A DNA stretch of 64,000 bases from Chitinophaga dinghuensis (GCF_003259435.1 NZ_QLMA01000001.1:248001-312000), one strand, 5' to 3'; numbered from the stretch's first letter, positions 35,530 through 44,635 are shown. Numbers and translations are program-made. The notes: generated by a model from the letters alone, not told the origin.

Positions 35530-35596
35530 TAAAGAGTAGTCCATGGCCATGGTCATGGACTAATTTCATATTTAAACTCATAAATCTATCATATCA

Positions 35597-36592
35597 ATGG
35601 CGATTTTAAATTTCCAGAAACCTGATAAGATCGTATTGCAGAAGTCTACCGACTTTGAAGCTCAATTCGAATTCCGACCATTAGAACCAGGTTATGCTGT
35701 GACTATCGGTAATGCGTTGCGTCGCGTGCTGTTGTCTTCCTTGGAGGGCTATGCCATTGTGGGTATCAAGATTGAAGGAGCAGATCATGAGTTCGCTACG
35801 CTGAAAGGTGTTACTGAAGACGTTACTGAGATCATCCTGAACCTGAAACAGGTTCGTTTCAAGAGAATCTCTGAGAATGATGTAACGAACGAAAAGATCA
35901 CGCTGTCGATCAAAGGTAAAACAGAATTCCGTGCGGATATGATCGAAAAAGCTACCAGCTCTTTCCAGATCATGAACCCGGAACTCCTCATCTGCACACT
36001 CGATCCTTCTGCAAAGATGGACATCGAACTGACTATCGGTAAAGGCCGTGGTTATGTTGCTGCTGAAGAGAACAAACCTAAAGATGCAGTGTTTGGCTAC
36101 ATCGCTATTGACTCTATCTTTACGCCAATCAAAAACGTAAAGTATAGCATAGAAAATACCCGTGTGGAACAAAAGACCGACTATGAGAAACTGATCATGG
36201 AGGTTGTTACCGACGGTACTATTCACCCTGAAGAAGCAGTGAAACAAGCTTCCCGCATCCTCATTCAGCACCTGATGATCATCACCGATGAGAACATCAG
36301 CTTTGATACCAAAGACGCTGAGAAAGAAGATGTAGTGGACGAACAAACACTGCAACTGCGTAAGATCCTGAAAACACCACTGGAAGATCTCGATCTGTCC
36401 GTACGTGCATTCAACTGTCTGAAAGCAGCGAAAATCAACTCTCTGAGCGAACTGGTACAGTACGAGCAGGAAGAACTGATGAAATTCAGAAACTTCGGTC
36501 AGAAATCCCTGAGCGAAATCGAACAAGTACTGGGCGAAAGAGGTCTGCACTTCGGTATGGATCTGTCCAAACTGAAACTCGACGAAGAATAA
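35597..36592 (+). CDS. rpoA: RNA polymerase subunit alpha
   Basis: 331 residues. The N-terminal dimerisation and assembly domain (FEFRPLEPGYAVTIGNALRRVLLSSLEGYA) and the C-terminal helix-hairpin-helix domain (DLDLSVRAFNCLKAAKINSLSELVQY) that touches UP elements and activators are both complete, joined by an acidic linker near residues 235-250. Confidence 0.98.
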   Translation: MAILNFQKPDKIVLQKSTDFEAQFEFRPLEPGYAVTIGNALRRVLLSSLEGYAIVGIKIEGADHEFATLKGVTEDVTEIILNLKQVRFKRISENDVTNEKITLSIKGKTEFRADMIEKATSSFQIMNPELLICTLDPSAKMDIELTIGKGRGYVAAEENKPKDAVFGYIAIDSIFTPIKNVKYSIENTRVEQKTDYEKLIMEVVTDGTIHPEEAVKQASRILIQHLMIITDENISFDTKDAEKEDVVDEQTLQLRKILKTPLEDLDLSVRAFNCLKAAKINSLSELVQYEQEELMKFRNFGQKSLSEIEQVLGERGLHFGMDLSKLKLDEE

Positions 36593-36693
36593 TCTTTATA
36601 TCCCCTTTTCATCAAAAGTGTGAAGGGGATTCTTATTTCTAATAAAAGTACCCTGCAATTCCTGACACGGTGCAGGGGGTAAAACAAAATGTC

Positions 36694-37176
36694 ATGCGTC
36701 ACGGAGTTAAATTAAACAAATTAAGCAGAACTGCTTCCCACCGTAAAGCCCTGATGTCTAATCTGGCTTGCGAACTGATCAGCCACAAACGTATCACTAC
36801 TACACTCGCTAAAGCGAAAGCACTGCGCGTGTATATTGAGCCTATGCTGACCAGAGGTAAAAACGACTCTACTCACAACCGTAGAATCGTGTTCAGCTAC
36901 CTGCAGGACAAAGAAGCCATCAAAGAACTGTTCGGTGTTATCAGCGAAAAAATCGCTAACCGTCCAGGTGGCTACACCCGTATCATTAAACTGGGTAAAC
37001 GTGTTGGTGATAACGCAGAAGTTGCGATGATCGAACTCGTTGACTTCAACGAAATCTACGGTAAAACTGCAGAAGCAGATAAAGCTCCTGCTAAGAAAAC
37101 TCGCCGCGCTGGTGGTGCTAAGAAAAAAGCTGAAGGTGAAGCATCTGCTGAAACCCCAGCTGAATCAGCTGAGTAA
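36694..37176 (+). CDS. rplQ: 50S ribosomal protein L17
   Basis: 160 residues from the ATG at 36694 ([20 protein letters not shown]). The core ends near residue 117. It is followed by an Ala/Lys/Glu-rich low-complexity tail ([20 protein letters not shown]) of about 40 residues, common in Bacteroidota. Last gene of the cluster. Confidence 0.96.
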   Translation: MRHGVKLNKLSRTASHRKALMSNLACELISHKRITTTLAKAKALRVYIEPMLTRGKNDSTHNRRIVFSYLQDKEAIKELFGVISEKIANRPGGYTRIIKLGKRVGDNAEVAMIELVDFNEIYGKTAEADKAPAKKTRRAGGAKKKAEGEASAETPAESAE

Positions 37177-37201
37177 TTTATTTATAGATTACAATATTTG
37201 G

Positions 37202-37233
37202 AAAAGCCTCGCATTATACGCGAGGCTTTTTTA
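37202..37233 (+). terminator. Terminator of the r-protein/rpoA cluster
   Basis: 11-bp stem AAAAGCCTCGC / GCGAGGCTTTT with a 7-nt loop and a T-tract. Confidence 0.92.
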
Positions 37234-37364
37234 TTACAGAAAACTTGCCATCTCCCTAAATTTCCCTTCTATACCTATCTTCTCTAATTAAGAAATTATA
37301 TATATTTATAATTAGTAGTATATTTATTGTGTCGACGAACGCTGCTTATAACCATACCAGACCT

Positions 37365-38192
37365 ATGAAACACCTTCTTTGTACCAGCTGTAAACACCCT
37401 AATCCTGTGAAATCGGAATACCAGACCTTCTGTGAAGGCTGTGGGAAGAAGCTGCCCAATACATTTGCTGACTGGCGGCAATTACATCCAATGGCCAGTT
37501 TTGAGGAATTCCGGGAAACAGTGGGAATTACCATAAAATCGCCCAGAAAGAATAGGTTCACTGCCTGGATGAGGGAACAGACTTTACCACAGAACAGGGC
37601 GAAAGTGATTATTTTCTTTACGCTTCTCTTTGTATGTATCGCTACGGCGGGTACCCTCTTCGGGAAGAAAGCTGTGTACTCTTTATTATATCCTAAGGCG
37701 CCTAAATCGGTCCTTTATGCCAACTGGACAACAGCTACTATAGGTCGCCAGCCAATGACCATTAGCACCCCTCTTAAGCTCTGGGTACACGATCAACCTT
37801 TGCAACCAGATGAGGCTGGTAAAGTGACATATGCCAAAAGCTACCGGAATGAGGATGGTGGCGGCGTACAGATTGCTGTTAGTCTGATCACCTATTCGGA
37901 TAGTATAGGAAATACATTGGACAGAGCGTTGGCTATCTCCCGAAATGAACTGAAAGAGAATAAACAACTTGCTGAAATTCAATCTTCTCCGGTGCCTGTT
38001 CTAATTTCAGGACTCCAGGGATCATTGGAAGAAGGCACTTATTTGTATCAAGGGGCTATACGACTGGGATTTTCTGATTTGGTGATTGTACGTGGAAAAA
38101 GCCGTTGGCAGATACATATCAACTATCGTGACGATGATCCAAATGGCCAGGAAGTGGCTAGAAGAGTACTGAAATCTGTTAAAATTAAATAG
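37365..38192 (+). CDS. Zinc-ribbon membrane protein of unknown function
   Basis: 275 residues from the ATG at 37365; a GTG 12 codons upstream is in frame. The N-terminus is a zinc ribbon (CTSCKHPNPVKSEYQTFCEGC, two CxxC pairs 19 residues apart). One membrane segment follows (VIIFFTLLFVCIATAGTLF, about residues 88-106). Then comes a globular C-terminal domain of about 155 residues, probably periplasmic, with a TISTPLKLWVHDQ start. I do not recognise that domain. The gene stands alone between the r-protein cluster and carA. Confidence 0.75.
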   Translation: MKHLLCTSCKHPNPVKSEYQTFCEGCGKKLPNTFADWRQLHPMASFEEFRETVGITIKSPRKNRFTAWMREQTLPQNRAKVIIFFTLLFVCIATAGTLFGKKAVYSLLYPKAPKSVLYANWTTATIGRQPMTISTPLKLWVHDQPLQPDEAGKVTYAKSYRNEDGGGVQIAVSLITYSDSIGNTLDRALAISRNELKENKQLAEIQSSPVPVLISGLQGSLEEGTYLYQGAIRLGFSDLVIVRGKSRWQIHINYRDDDPNGQEVARRVLKSVKIK

Positions 38193-38227
38193 ACAATAAA
38201 AACTGAGGCAAAAAAAATCTGTAATTA

Positions 38228-38301
38228 ACCGTTGCATTTCATAACTTTGCACGGTTTTTTATCCGAACCTTCCTGGGCCCAAGCCCTCGAAGGTTTTTTT
38301 T
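38228..38301 (+). terminator. Tandem hairpins and promoter upstream of carA
   Basis: Hairpin 1: ACCGTtGCA (38228-38236) with TGCACGGT and TTTTTT, apparently ending the upstream gene. Its loop contains TAACTTTG (38242-38249), a good -7 promoter box. Hairpin 2: ACCTTC-CT-GGGC-CCAA-GCCC-TC-GAAGGT with eight T (38267-38301), ending 27 nt before the carA ATG. Hairpin 2 has the full form of an intrinsic terminator, yet it sits between the promoter and carA, so it may be an attenuator. Confidence 0.6.
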
Positions 38302-38328
38302 AAAAATAAAACAAGACAGATACCAGAA

Positions 38329-39441
38329 ATGCCTCAGACGAGAACCATCCAACCTGCCATACTGCTGTTAGAAGACGGTACGGTTTTTCAGGGAAAAGCT
38401 TTTGGGAAAATTGGCACTGCTGCCGGTGAATTAGCTTTCAATACCGGTATGACGGGTTACCAGGAAGTGTTTACTGACCCTTCTTACAAAGGACAGGTGC
38501 TGATTATGAACAACTGTTACATCGGTAACTACGGTACTAAAACCGATGATGTAGAAAGTAGCAGTGTGAAGATCAGTGGTCTGATCGCTAAGAATATCGC
38601 GTATAACTATTCCCGGAAAATGGCTGATGAGTCCCTGGAAAAGTTCCTGACCGATAACAACCTGGTAGCAATCTATGATGTGGATACCCGTGCATTGGTT
38701 ACGCATATCCGCAGCAAAGGCGCCATGAACTGCATTATCTCTTCTGAAATTCTGGATGTAGAAAAACTGAAGGAAGAACTGGCGAAAGTGCCATCTATGG
38801 AAGGTTTGGCATTAAGTCAGGAAGTGAGCACCAAAGAGGCTTATACCCTTGGCGATCCTGAAGCGCCTATCCGCATCGCGGTAATGGATAATGGAGTGAA
38901 GCGTAACATGCTGAAATGCCTTTCCGAAAAAGGAGCTTATCTGAAAGTATTCCCAACGGATTCCAAATTCGAGGAAACAGAAACTTTCCAGCCACATGCT
39001 TACTTCATTTCTAACGGTCCTGGTGATCCGGCTCCGTTGAAGTATGCGATTGACACTGTAAAACAGATCCTGGCGGCAGAGAGACCTTTGTTCGGTATTT
39101 GCCTGGGTCATCAGTTGCTGGCATTGGCGCACGACATTCCAACTTACAAAATGCACCATGGTCACCGCGGTCTGAATCATCCGGTGAAAAATCTGCAAAC
39201 TGGTCTGTGTGAAATTACTACCCAGAACCACGGTTTTGCAGTAGATGCTAAAGCGGTAGAAGCGCATCCTAATGTGGAAGTGACGCATATTAACCTGAAT
39301 GATAATTCTGTTGAAGGTATCCGCATTAAAAACAAACCGGCATTCTCTGTGCAGTACCATCCGGAGTCAACTCCTGGTCCGCACGATAGCCGTTATCTGT
39401 TTGATGATTTCTTTACGATGATTAAAGCTAACATGAAGTAA
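38329..39441 (+). CDS. carA: Carbamoyl-phosphate synthase small subunit
   Basis: 370 residues. Glutaminase subunit that supplies ammonia to CarB for carbamoyl phosphate, the entry to pyrimidines and arginine. The N-terminal domain starts AILLLEDGTVFQGKAFG. The class I amidotransferase domain has the nucleophile Cys in FGICLGHQLLALAH and the His-Glu pair in YHPESTPGPHD. carB is not adjacent in this window. A hairpin-rich leader precedes it. Confidence 0.96.
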   Translation: MPQTRTIQPAILLLEDGTVFQGKAFGKIGTAAGELAFNTGMTGYQEVFTDPSYKGQVLIMNNCYIGNYGTKTDDVESSSVKISGLIAKNIAYNYSRKMADESLEKFLTDNNLVAIYDVDTRALVTHIRSKGAMNCIISSEILDVEKLKEELAKVPSMEGLALSQEVSTKEAYTLGDPEAPIRIAVMDNGVKRNMLKCLSEKGAYLKVFPTDSKFEETETFQPHAYFISNGPGDPAPLKYAIDTVKQILAAERPLFGICLGHQLLALAHDIPTYKMHHGHRGLNHPVKNLQTGLCEITTQNHGFAVDAKAVEAHPNVEVTHINLNDNSVEGIRIKNKPAFSVQYHPESTPGPHDSRYLFDDFFTMIKANMK

Positions 39442-39473
39442 TACTTCGGTTGTTTTAAATATAATTTATGAGG

Positions 39474-39506
39474 TCCCGTTACTATCAAGTAGCGGGATTT
39501 TTTTTT
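39474..39506 (+). terminator. Terminator of carA
   Basis: 10-bp stem TCCCGTTACT / AGTAGCGGGA with one G-U pair and a 4-nt loop, followed by a long T-run. Confidence 0.9.
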
Positions 39507-39508
39507 GC

Positions 39509-39591
39509 GGTCTTGTCCGTTCATACCGAAGGCATGTACGGACAAGACCGATATTTTTTATTTTCCTTCGTGCCCTTGGCACGAAGGAAAA
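39509..39591. repeat. Two adjacent perfect inverted repeats
   Basis: GGTCTTGTCCGT / ACGGACAAGACC (39509-39549, 12-bp arms, 17-nt loop) is followed 11 nt later by TTTTCCTTCGTGCC / GGCACGAAGGAAAA (39561-39591, 14-bp arms, 3-nt loop). Both are perfect. They follow the carA terminator directly and have no gene between them. Confidence 0.8.
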
Positions 39592-39613
39592 TGTGAGGCT
39601 GGTATAAAATGAG

Positions 39614-39666
39614 ACGGTCCCGAAGAGTCGGGACCGTTGCATTTTAAAATTCCACGTTATGAAAAC
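39614..39666. repeat. Hairpin plus conserved tail, copy 1
   Basis: ACGGTCCCGA-agag-TCGGGACCGT followed by TTGC, an A/T stretch and AAATTCCACGTTATGAAAA. The hairpin end and tail recur at 39843-39895. On the minus strand the hairpin reads as a terminator-like structure. Confidence 0.65.
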
Positions 39667-39721
39667 AAACGAAAATATCACCATGCTAGGCATGGGTATG
39701 TTCCGCCGTTTTATTACATAA
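39659..39721 (+). CDS. Possible 20-codon leader-type ORF
   Basis: MKTNENITMLGMGMFRRFIT. The ATG lies inside the repeated tail TTCCACGTTATGAAAA. The second copy of the tail gives only M-K-N-stop, so there is no repeated peptide to support it. Listed because of its fixed position after the hairpin; it may well be untranslated. Confidence 0.25.
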   Translation: MKTNENITMLGMGMFRRFIT

Positions 39722-39842
39722 CAATATTATAAAAAAATCAGGTGTAATAGTGAAAAGACGTGTGTAAATTTTTCGATTTAGTATGAAAACGCCACGAAAA
39801 CAGGGAAATCCGGGACGAAATCCGTTTGTAGGGCAAAAAAAT

Positions 39843-39895
39843 ACGGCTCTGTGATCAGAGCCGTTTGCCTTTATAAATTCCACGTTATGAAAAAC
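39843..39895. repeat. Hairpin plus conserved tail, copy 2
   Basis: ACGGCTCTG-tgat-CAGAGCCGT, then TTTGCCTTTAT and AAATTCCACGTTATGAAAA, the same tail as copy 1, 229 nt downstream. On the minus strand the hairpin is followed by ATTTTTTTG, so it would also act as a terminator in that direction. Confidence 0.65.
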
Positions 39896-40164
39896 TGATA
39901 CAAAAATACGATATTTTGCTAAAACGTTTTAGTAAAACTTTGTTTTTTACAGATTGCTGATAATTCAATCTTTTCAATCTTGTAAACTTAGTGATTCAAA
40001 GGTCGGACCAAAAAAACGTTTCGAAAAATTCTACAGGTTAAATAATTCTTAAACAAGTTTAGATTTTGCAGAACCTATCGTATGTGTAAATATTTTTATG
40101 TTTGAATTTTTTCGTGCTTTTGTTCTTTCTGTATCAAATATACAAAAGTAAAAACGAAAAATGC

Positions 40165-40260
40165 AAGAGGTGGACCTAAAATTTTGTGTGTTTTGTACAG
40201 AAAACGATATATAAAATTATTTATAATTTGTTTTGCGCACATTATTTAGGACCACCTCTT
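40165..40260. repeat. 96-bp AT-rich element with 16-bp terminal inverted repeats
   Basis: AAGAGGTGGACCTAAA at 40165-40180 and TTTAGGACCACCTCTT at 40245-40260 are inverted repeats with one mismatch, around a 64-nt AT-rich spacer. Similar GAAAAA-containing sequences flank it on both sides, but a clean target duplication is not visible. It could be a tiny MITE or a terminator-like structure after the aminotransferase gene. The rest of 39896-40164 shows no gene. Confidence 0.5.
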
Positions 40261-40274
40261 GAAAAAGCGGGTAA

Positions 40275-41477
40275 TTATTTTATTTCAGTACGACCTGGAT
40301 ATACTTTCAGCGCTTCTGCCAGGCAGACCATTGCATGACGAATATCTTCCAGATTCAGTACATACGCCAATCTAACCTCATTTTTACCAAGGCCTGGAGT
40401 AGCATAGAAACCAGTAGCTGGAGCCATCATAACTGTCTGACCGTCATGGGTAAACTGCTCCAGAATCCATTGACAGAATTTATCAGAATCATCAATTGGT
40501 AACTGTGCCATCGCATAGAAAGCACCACCTGGATTAGGGCAGAAAACGCCAGGAATATCATTCAGCATTTTTACCAGGAGGTCGCGGCGACTCTGATATT
40601 CCGCTTTGATACCATCGAAATAATCAGCAGGCAGATCCACTGCAGCCTCACCCGCAATTTGGGCGAAAGAAGGAGGACTTAATCTCGCCTGTGCGAATTT
40701 CATAGTAGCATCGAGGACTTCCTGATTTTTGGTTACAAAAGCACCAATACGGCCACCGCAAGCGCTGTAACGTTTGGAGATAGTATCCATGATGATAACA
40801 TTGTTATCCAGGCCCTCCAGGTTCATGGCGCTGAAGTGTTTGCCGGTATAGCAAAACTCGCGGTATGCCTCATCAGAGAAGAGATAGAGGTTATGTTTCA
40901 GACACAGCTGTTTCAGGACTTCCATTTCTGCTTCGCTGTAGAGGTACCCAGTTGGATTATTCGGGTTACAGATCAGAATAGCGCGGGTGCGGGAAGTAAT
41001 GGCTTTTTCAAAATCTTCCATAGCAGGAAGTGCAAAGCCAGTACTGATATTAGCAGTGATCGTTTTGATTTTTACTTCTGCTTCTACTGCGAAACCATTG
41101 TAGTTCGCATAGAAAGGCTCAGGTACGATGATCTCATCTCCTGGGTCCAGGCAGGCCATAAATGCGAAGAGAATCGCCTCAGAACCGCCGGTAGTCACGA
41201 TAATCTGGTTGTGCGTTACATCGATATCAAATCGTTTGTAATATTCAGTCAGTTTACGGCGATAGCTCTCATTTCCTGCGCTATGGCTGTATTCTAGGAT
41301 TTTGAAGTCGGAATGACGCACTGCATCCAGAATTGGTTTTGGTGTTTCAATGTCCGGCTGACCGATGTTCAGGTGATAAACCTTTACACCTTTTTTCTTT
41401 GCAGCTTCTGCAAATGGGACAAGTTTTCTGATAGGAGAGGAAGGCATTTGCTTACCTCTCTGGCTAATGGTAGGCAT
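40275..41477 (-). CDS. Class I/II pyridoxal-phosphate aminotransferase (aspartate type)
   Basis: 400 residues from the ATG at 41477 (MPTISQRGKQMPSSPIRKLV). An in-frame start 25 codons upstream overlaps the terminator and is unlikely. Fold type I aminotransferase: NIGQPDIETPKP, the substrate-positioning NPNNPTGYLYS, and the PLP lysine in MDTISKRYSACGGRIGAFV. The AspC-like Ib subgroup commonly uses aspartate or aromatic substrates. Exact specificity is not determined by sequence alone. Confidence 0.9.
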   Translation of the reverse strand: MPTISQRGKQMPSSPIRKLVPFAEAAKKKGVKVYHLNIGQPDIETPKPILDAVRHSDFKILEYSHSAGNESYRRKLTEYYKRFDIDVTHNQIIVTTGGSEAILFAFMACLDPGDEIIVPEPFYANYNGFAVEAEVKIKTITANISTGFALPAMEDFEKAITSRTRAILICNPNNPTGYLYSEAEMEVLKQLCLKHNLYLFSDEAYREFCYTGKHFSAMNLEGLDNNVIIMDTISKRYSACGGRIGAFVTKNQEVLDATMKFAQARLSPPSFAQIAGEAAVDLPADYFDGIKAEYQSRRDLLVKMLNDIPGVFCPNPGGAFYAMAQLPIDDSDKFCQWILEQFTHDGQTVMMAPATGFYATPGLGKNEVRLAYVLNLEDIRHAMVCLAEALKVYPGRTEIK

Positions 41478-41550
41478 AAAATTGTTTTGATTCTTTTGCA
41501 GTGCAAAGATAGGAGAAATAGGTGTCTGGAAGTCCAGATAAAAGGGAAAC

Positions 41551-41586
41551 AAAAAAGCCTTACAGTTGGACTGTAAGGCTTTTTTT
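41551..41586. terminator. Bidirectional terminator between aminotransferase and DUF1573 genes
   Basis: Perfect 16-bp arms AAAAAAGCCTTACAGT / ACTGTAAGGCTTTTTT around a 3-nt loop. Because both genes are on the minus strand, it ends the DUF1573 transcript. Confidence 0.92.
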
Positions 41587-41604
41587 ATGAGAAGTAATTT
41601 TTAC

Positions 41605-42006
41605 TTATTTGCTTGCTGGGTTTCCAACTGTTCCGGTGAGGTGGAGTTCTTTATCAGAATCTACTCCTCTGAATTTAACCCAGATGGTTTTGTTCTGCTG
41701 GCCGATGCTGCTAGCATTGTAGTTCGCAGTTACTTTACCTTTTTTGCCAGGCAGGATGGGCTCGGTAGTCCATTTTGGAGTGGTGCAACCACAGCTTGCG
41801 CGTGCCGCTTCGATCAGAACCGGTTCTTTAGAGATATTGGTGAATTCAAAATCTACAGAAACTGGTTTGTTCAATTCAGTTTTACCGAAATCAATGGTTT
41901 CTTTCGCAAATTTAACTTTAGTATCAGCAGGATTCTGAGCTTGTTGTGCCCACAGCGCTGTTGAAATCATCAAAGTTGCAAATAGGGATAGAATAAACTT
42001 TTTCAT
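41605..42006 (-). CDS. Secreted DUF1573 protein
   Basis: 133 residues with a signal peptide (MKKFILSLFATLMISTALWAQ). The mature part is one Ig-like DUF1573 domain with the hallmark FEFTNISKEPVLIEAARASCGCTTPKW. DUF1573 proteins are abundant in Bacteroidota, and their function is not established. It has its own terminator and no operon partner. Confidence 0.88.
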   Translation of the reverse strand: MKKFILSLFATLMISTALWAQQAQNPADTKVKFAKETIDFGKTELNKPVSVDFEFTNISKEPVLIEAARASCGCTTPKWTTEPILPGKKGKVTANYNASSIGQQNKTIWVKFRGVDSDKELHLTGTVGNPASK

Positions 42007-42207
42007 TTTTTATACTGGTTTTAAAAGCGACTGGTTAAAAAAAATTAATTTGTTGCTTGTTCCGAAACAAATTTACGGCCAAAAACTATTAGATACCTTA
42101 CAATTTATTAAATTCTTATTAAAAAAATCAGATTATTTTAAATGTGAATTTTTCAGGCATTTCTGAACTGTATAATTAACCGTACTTTTGTGCTTTAACC
42201 AAGAGGC

Positions 42208-44610
42208 ATGATAGAAAATAACGAACTCGCTATGAATATAGAAAGCCGGTTGTCATTCGAAGAATTCCGTAAGGAGGTGTTAAATGACTACAGGTTGGCC
42301 TGCGAGAGCAGGGAAGTTAGTCTCCTCGCCCGTAAGGAGGTACTTACTGGTAAAGCTAAGTTTGGCATTTTTGGCGATGGAAAGGAAGTGGCGCAGATAG
42401 CGATGTCCAAATATTTTCAACCGGGGGATTTCCGCTCAGGTTACTATCGCGATCAAACTGTTGCATTTGCCACAGGCATTGCTAATCCTGAACAATTCTT
42501 TTCGCAATTATATGCAGATCCGGATGTAAATCATGATCCGTTTTCCGGTGGCCGCCAGATGAATTCTCACTTCGCTACTCCAAATATGGATAAAGAAGGG
42601 AACTGGTTACCATTGGCGGACATGAAAAACTCTGCTGCAGATATGGCGCCTACCGCTGGTCAAATGCCACGTGCATTGGGCCTGGCGCTAGCTTCCAAGC
42701 TGTTCCGCAAAGTGGAACAACTGGAAGACATGACACATCTTTCCAACCATGGAAATGAAATCTGCTTCGCTACCATCGGTGATGCTTCTACTTCTGAAGG
42801 TCATTTCTGGGAAACCATGAATGCTGCTGGCGTATTGCAGGTTCCTTTGGCTGTTTTTGTATGGGATGACGGGTATGGTATCTCCGTACCACGTAAATAT
42901 CAGACTACCAAAAACTCTATTTCCAAAGCGCTGGAAGGTTTCCGCAAAGCAGATGGTACCAACGGTTTTGATATCTACAATCTGAAAGGTTGGGATTATG
43001 CCGGTATGTGTGAAATTCTGGAGCCTGCGATTCGCAAGATTCGTGAAACACATACGCCTGCGCTTTTCCACGTAGAAGAAATCACGCAGCCACAAGGTCA
43101 CTCCACTTCCGGTTCCCATGAGCGTTATAAGAGTAAAGAGCGCCTGGCCTGGGAAAAAGAATTCGACTGTAATGGAAAAATGCGTTCCTGGATTTTAGAG
43201 AATGCATTATCAGACGAGGCTACGCTGATTGAAATTGAAGCCGCTGCCAAAACAACCGCTCAGGATGCCCGTAAAGCTGCCTGGGAAAAATATATTGCAC
43301 CAATTAAGAACGAAGTGCAGCAGTTTATCGCACTGGCAACTCCTGTAGAAGCAGTAGCCGGAGCTAAAGTTGATTTCGTTCAGCAAACTATTCGCGAACT
43401 GCAGGCTAATCGTGAGCCACAGCGTCGTGATATTTTAAAAGCAGCAGCCAGTATCCTGGTACGTCACAAAGCGCTGAAAAATGATCCTGCAGTTCAACAA
43501 CTGCAAGCTTATTACGATACTTACCTCGCACAGGAAAAAGATAATTACAATTCTTTACTCCATGCAACTGGTATCAACTCTGCATTGAATGTACCGGTAG
43601 TACCTGCAGAATTTGGTGCAGAACCTACTGTTATCAACGGCTATGAGGTATTGAATAAATACTTCGATCAGCTGTTTACCAATAATCCTAAAGTCTTTGC
43701 ATTCGGTGAAGACGTTGGTAAAATTGGAGACGTAAACCAGGGCTTTGCTGGCTTACAGCAAAAGCATGGCGGTTTCCGTATAGCCGATACCGGTATCCGT
43801 GAACTGAGTATCATGGGACAAGGTATTGGTATGGCGCTGCGTGGACTTCGTCCTATCGCGGAGATTCAATACCTGGATTACCTGTTATATGGTCTGCAAC
43901 CACTCAGCGATGATGTGGCCTCTTTGCAGTATCGTACGAAAGGCGCTATGTATTGTCCCCTGATTGTGCGTACACGCGGTCACCGCCTGGAGGGTATCTG
44001 GCATAGCGGTTCTCCGATGGGTATGATTATCAACTCCCTGCGCGGTATGCATGTATGCGTTCCACGTAACATGGTGCAGGCTGCTGGTATGTACAACACC
44101 CTGCTGCAAGCAAATGAACCGGCATTGGTAATTGAATCTCTCAACGGGTATCGTCTGAAAGAACAACTGCCAGTAAACCTGGAAACTTTCACAGTGCCTT
44201 TAGGTATTCCTGAAGTGCTGAAACAAGGTGATGATGTAACTATCGTTACTTATGGTTCCATGACAAGAATTGTGGAAGAAGGCGTAGCTACGCTGGAAGA
44301 GCTGGGAATCTCCTGCGAAGTGATTGATGTACAAACATTACTGCCGTTTGATATTAACCATATTATCGTAGAATCATTGAAGAAGACGAACCGTATTCTC
44401 TTCACGGATGAAGACGTACCTGGTGGCGGAACTGCTTATATGTTCCAGCAGGTAATGGAAAATCAGGGCGGTTACCGTTGGTTGGATGTAGCACCTCGCA
44501 CCTTGAGTGCACAGGCGCATCGTCCGGCTTATGGTTCTGATGGCGATTACTTCTCCAAACCAAATGCGGAAGATATCGTTCGTGTGGTGATGGAAATGAT
44601 GGAAGAATAG
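42208..44610 (+). CDS. Fused alpha/beta E1 of a 2-oxoacid dehydrogenase complex
   Basis: 800 residues. The alpha half (about 1-350) has the thiamine-diphosphate segment CFATIGDASTSEGHFWETMNAAGV and the phosphorylation-loop-like SGSHERYKSKERLAWEKEF. The beta half (about 470-800) has FAFGEDVGKIGDVNQGFAGLQQ, RTRGHRLEGIWHSGSPMG and the C-terminal FDINHIIVES. The most likely substrates are branched-chain 2-oxoacids or pyruvate, acting with separate E2 and E3 genes not in this window. The single-chain fusion is common in Bacteroidota. A strong terminator follows. Confidence 0.92.
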   Translation: MIENNELAMNIESRLSFEEFRKEVLNDYRLACESREVSLLARKEVLTGKAKFGIFGDGKEVAQIAMSKYFQPGDFRSGYYRDQTVAFATGIANPEQFFSQLYADPDVNHDPFSGGRQMNSHFATPNMDKEGNWLPLADMKNSAADMAPTAGQMPRALGLALASKLFRKVEQLEDMTHLSNHGNEICFATIGDASTSEGHFWETMNAAGVLQVPLAVFVWDDGYGISVPRKYQTTKNSISKALEGFRKADGTNGFDIYNLKGWDYAGMCEILEPAIRKIRETHTPALFHVEEITQPQGHSTSGSHERYKSKERLAWEKEFDCNGKMRSWILENALSDEATLIEIEAAAKTTAQDARKAAWEKYIAPIKNEVQQFIALATPVEAVAGAKVDFVQQTIRELQANREPQRRDILKAAASILVRHKALKNDPAVQQLQAYYDTYLAQEKDNYNSLLHATGINSALNVPVVPAEFGAEPTVINGYEVLNKYFDQLFTNNPKVFAFGEDVGKIGDVNQGFAGLQQKHGGFRIADTGIRELSIMGQGIGMALRGLRPIAEIQYLDYLLYGLQPLSDDVASLQYRTKGAMYCPLIVRTRGHRLEGIWHSGSPMGMIINSLRGMHVCVPRNMVQAAGMYNTLLQANEPALVIESLNGYRLKEQLPVNLETFTVPLGIPEVLKQGDDVTIVTYGSMTRIVEEGVATLEELGISCEVIDVQTLLPFDINHIIVESLKKTNRILFTDEDVPGGGTAYMFQQVMENQGGYRWLDVAPRTLSAQAHRPAYGSDGDYFSKPNAEDIVRVVMEMMEE

Positions 44611-44635
44611 TCGTAAGACTTTGAATATTAGGGAG

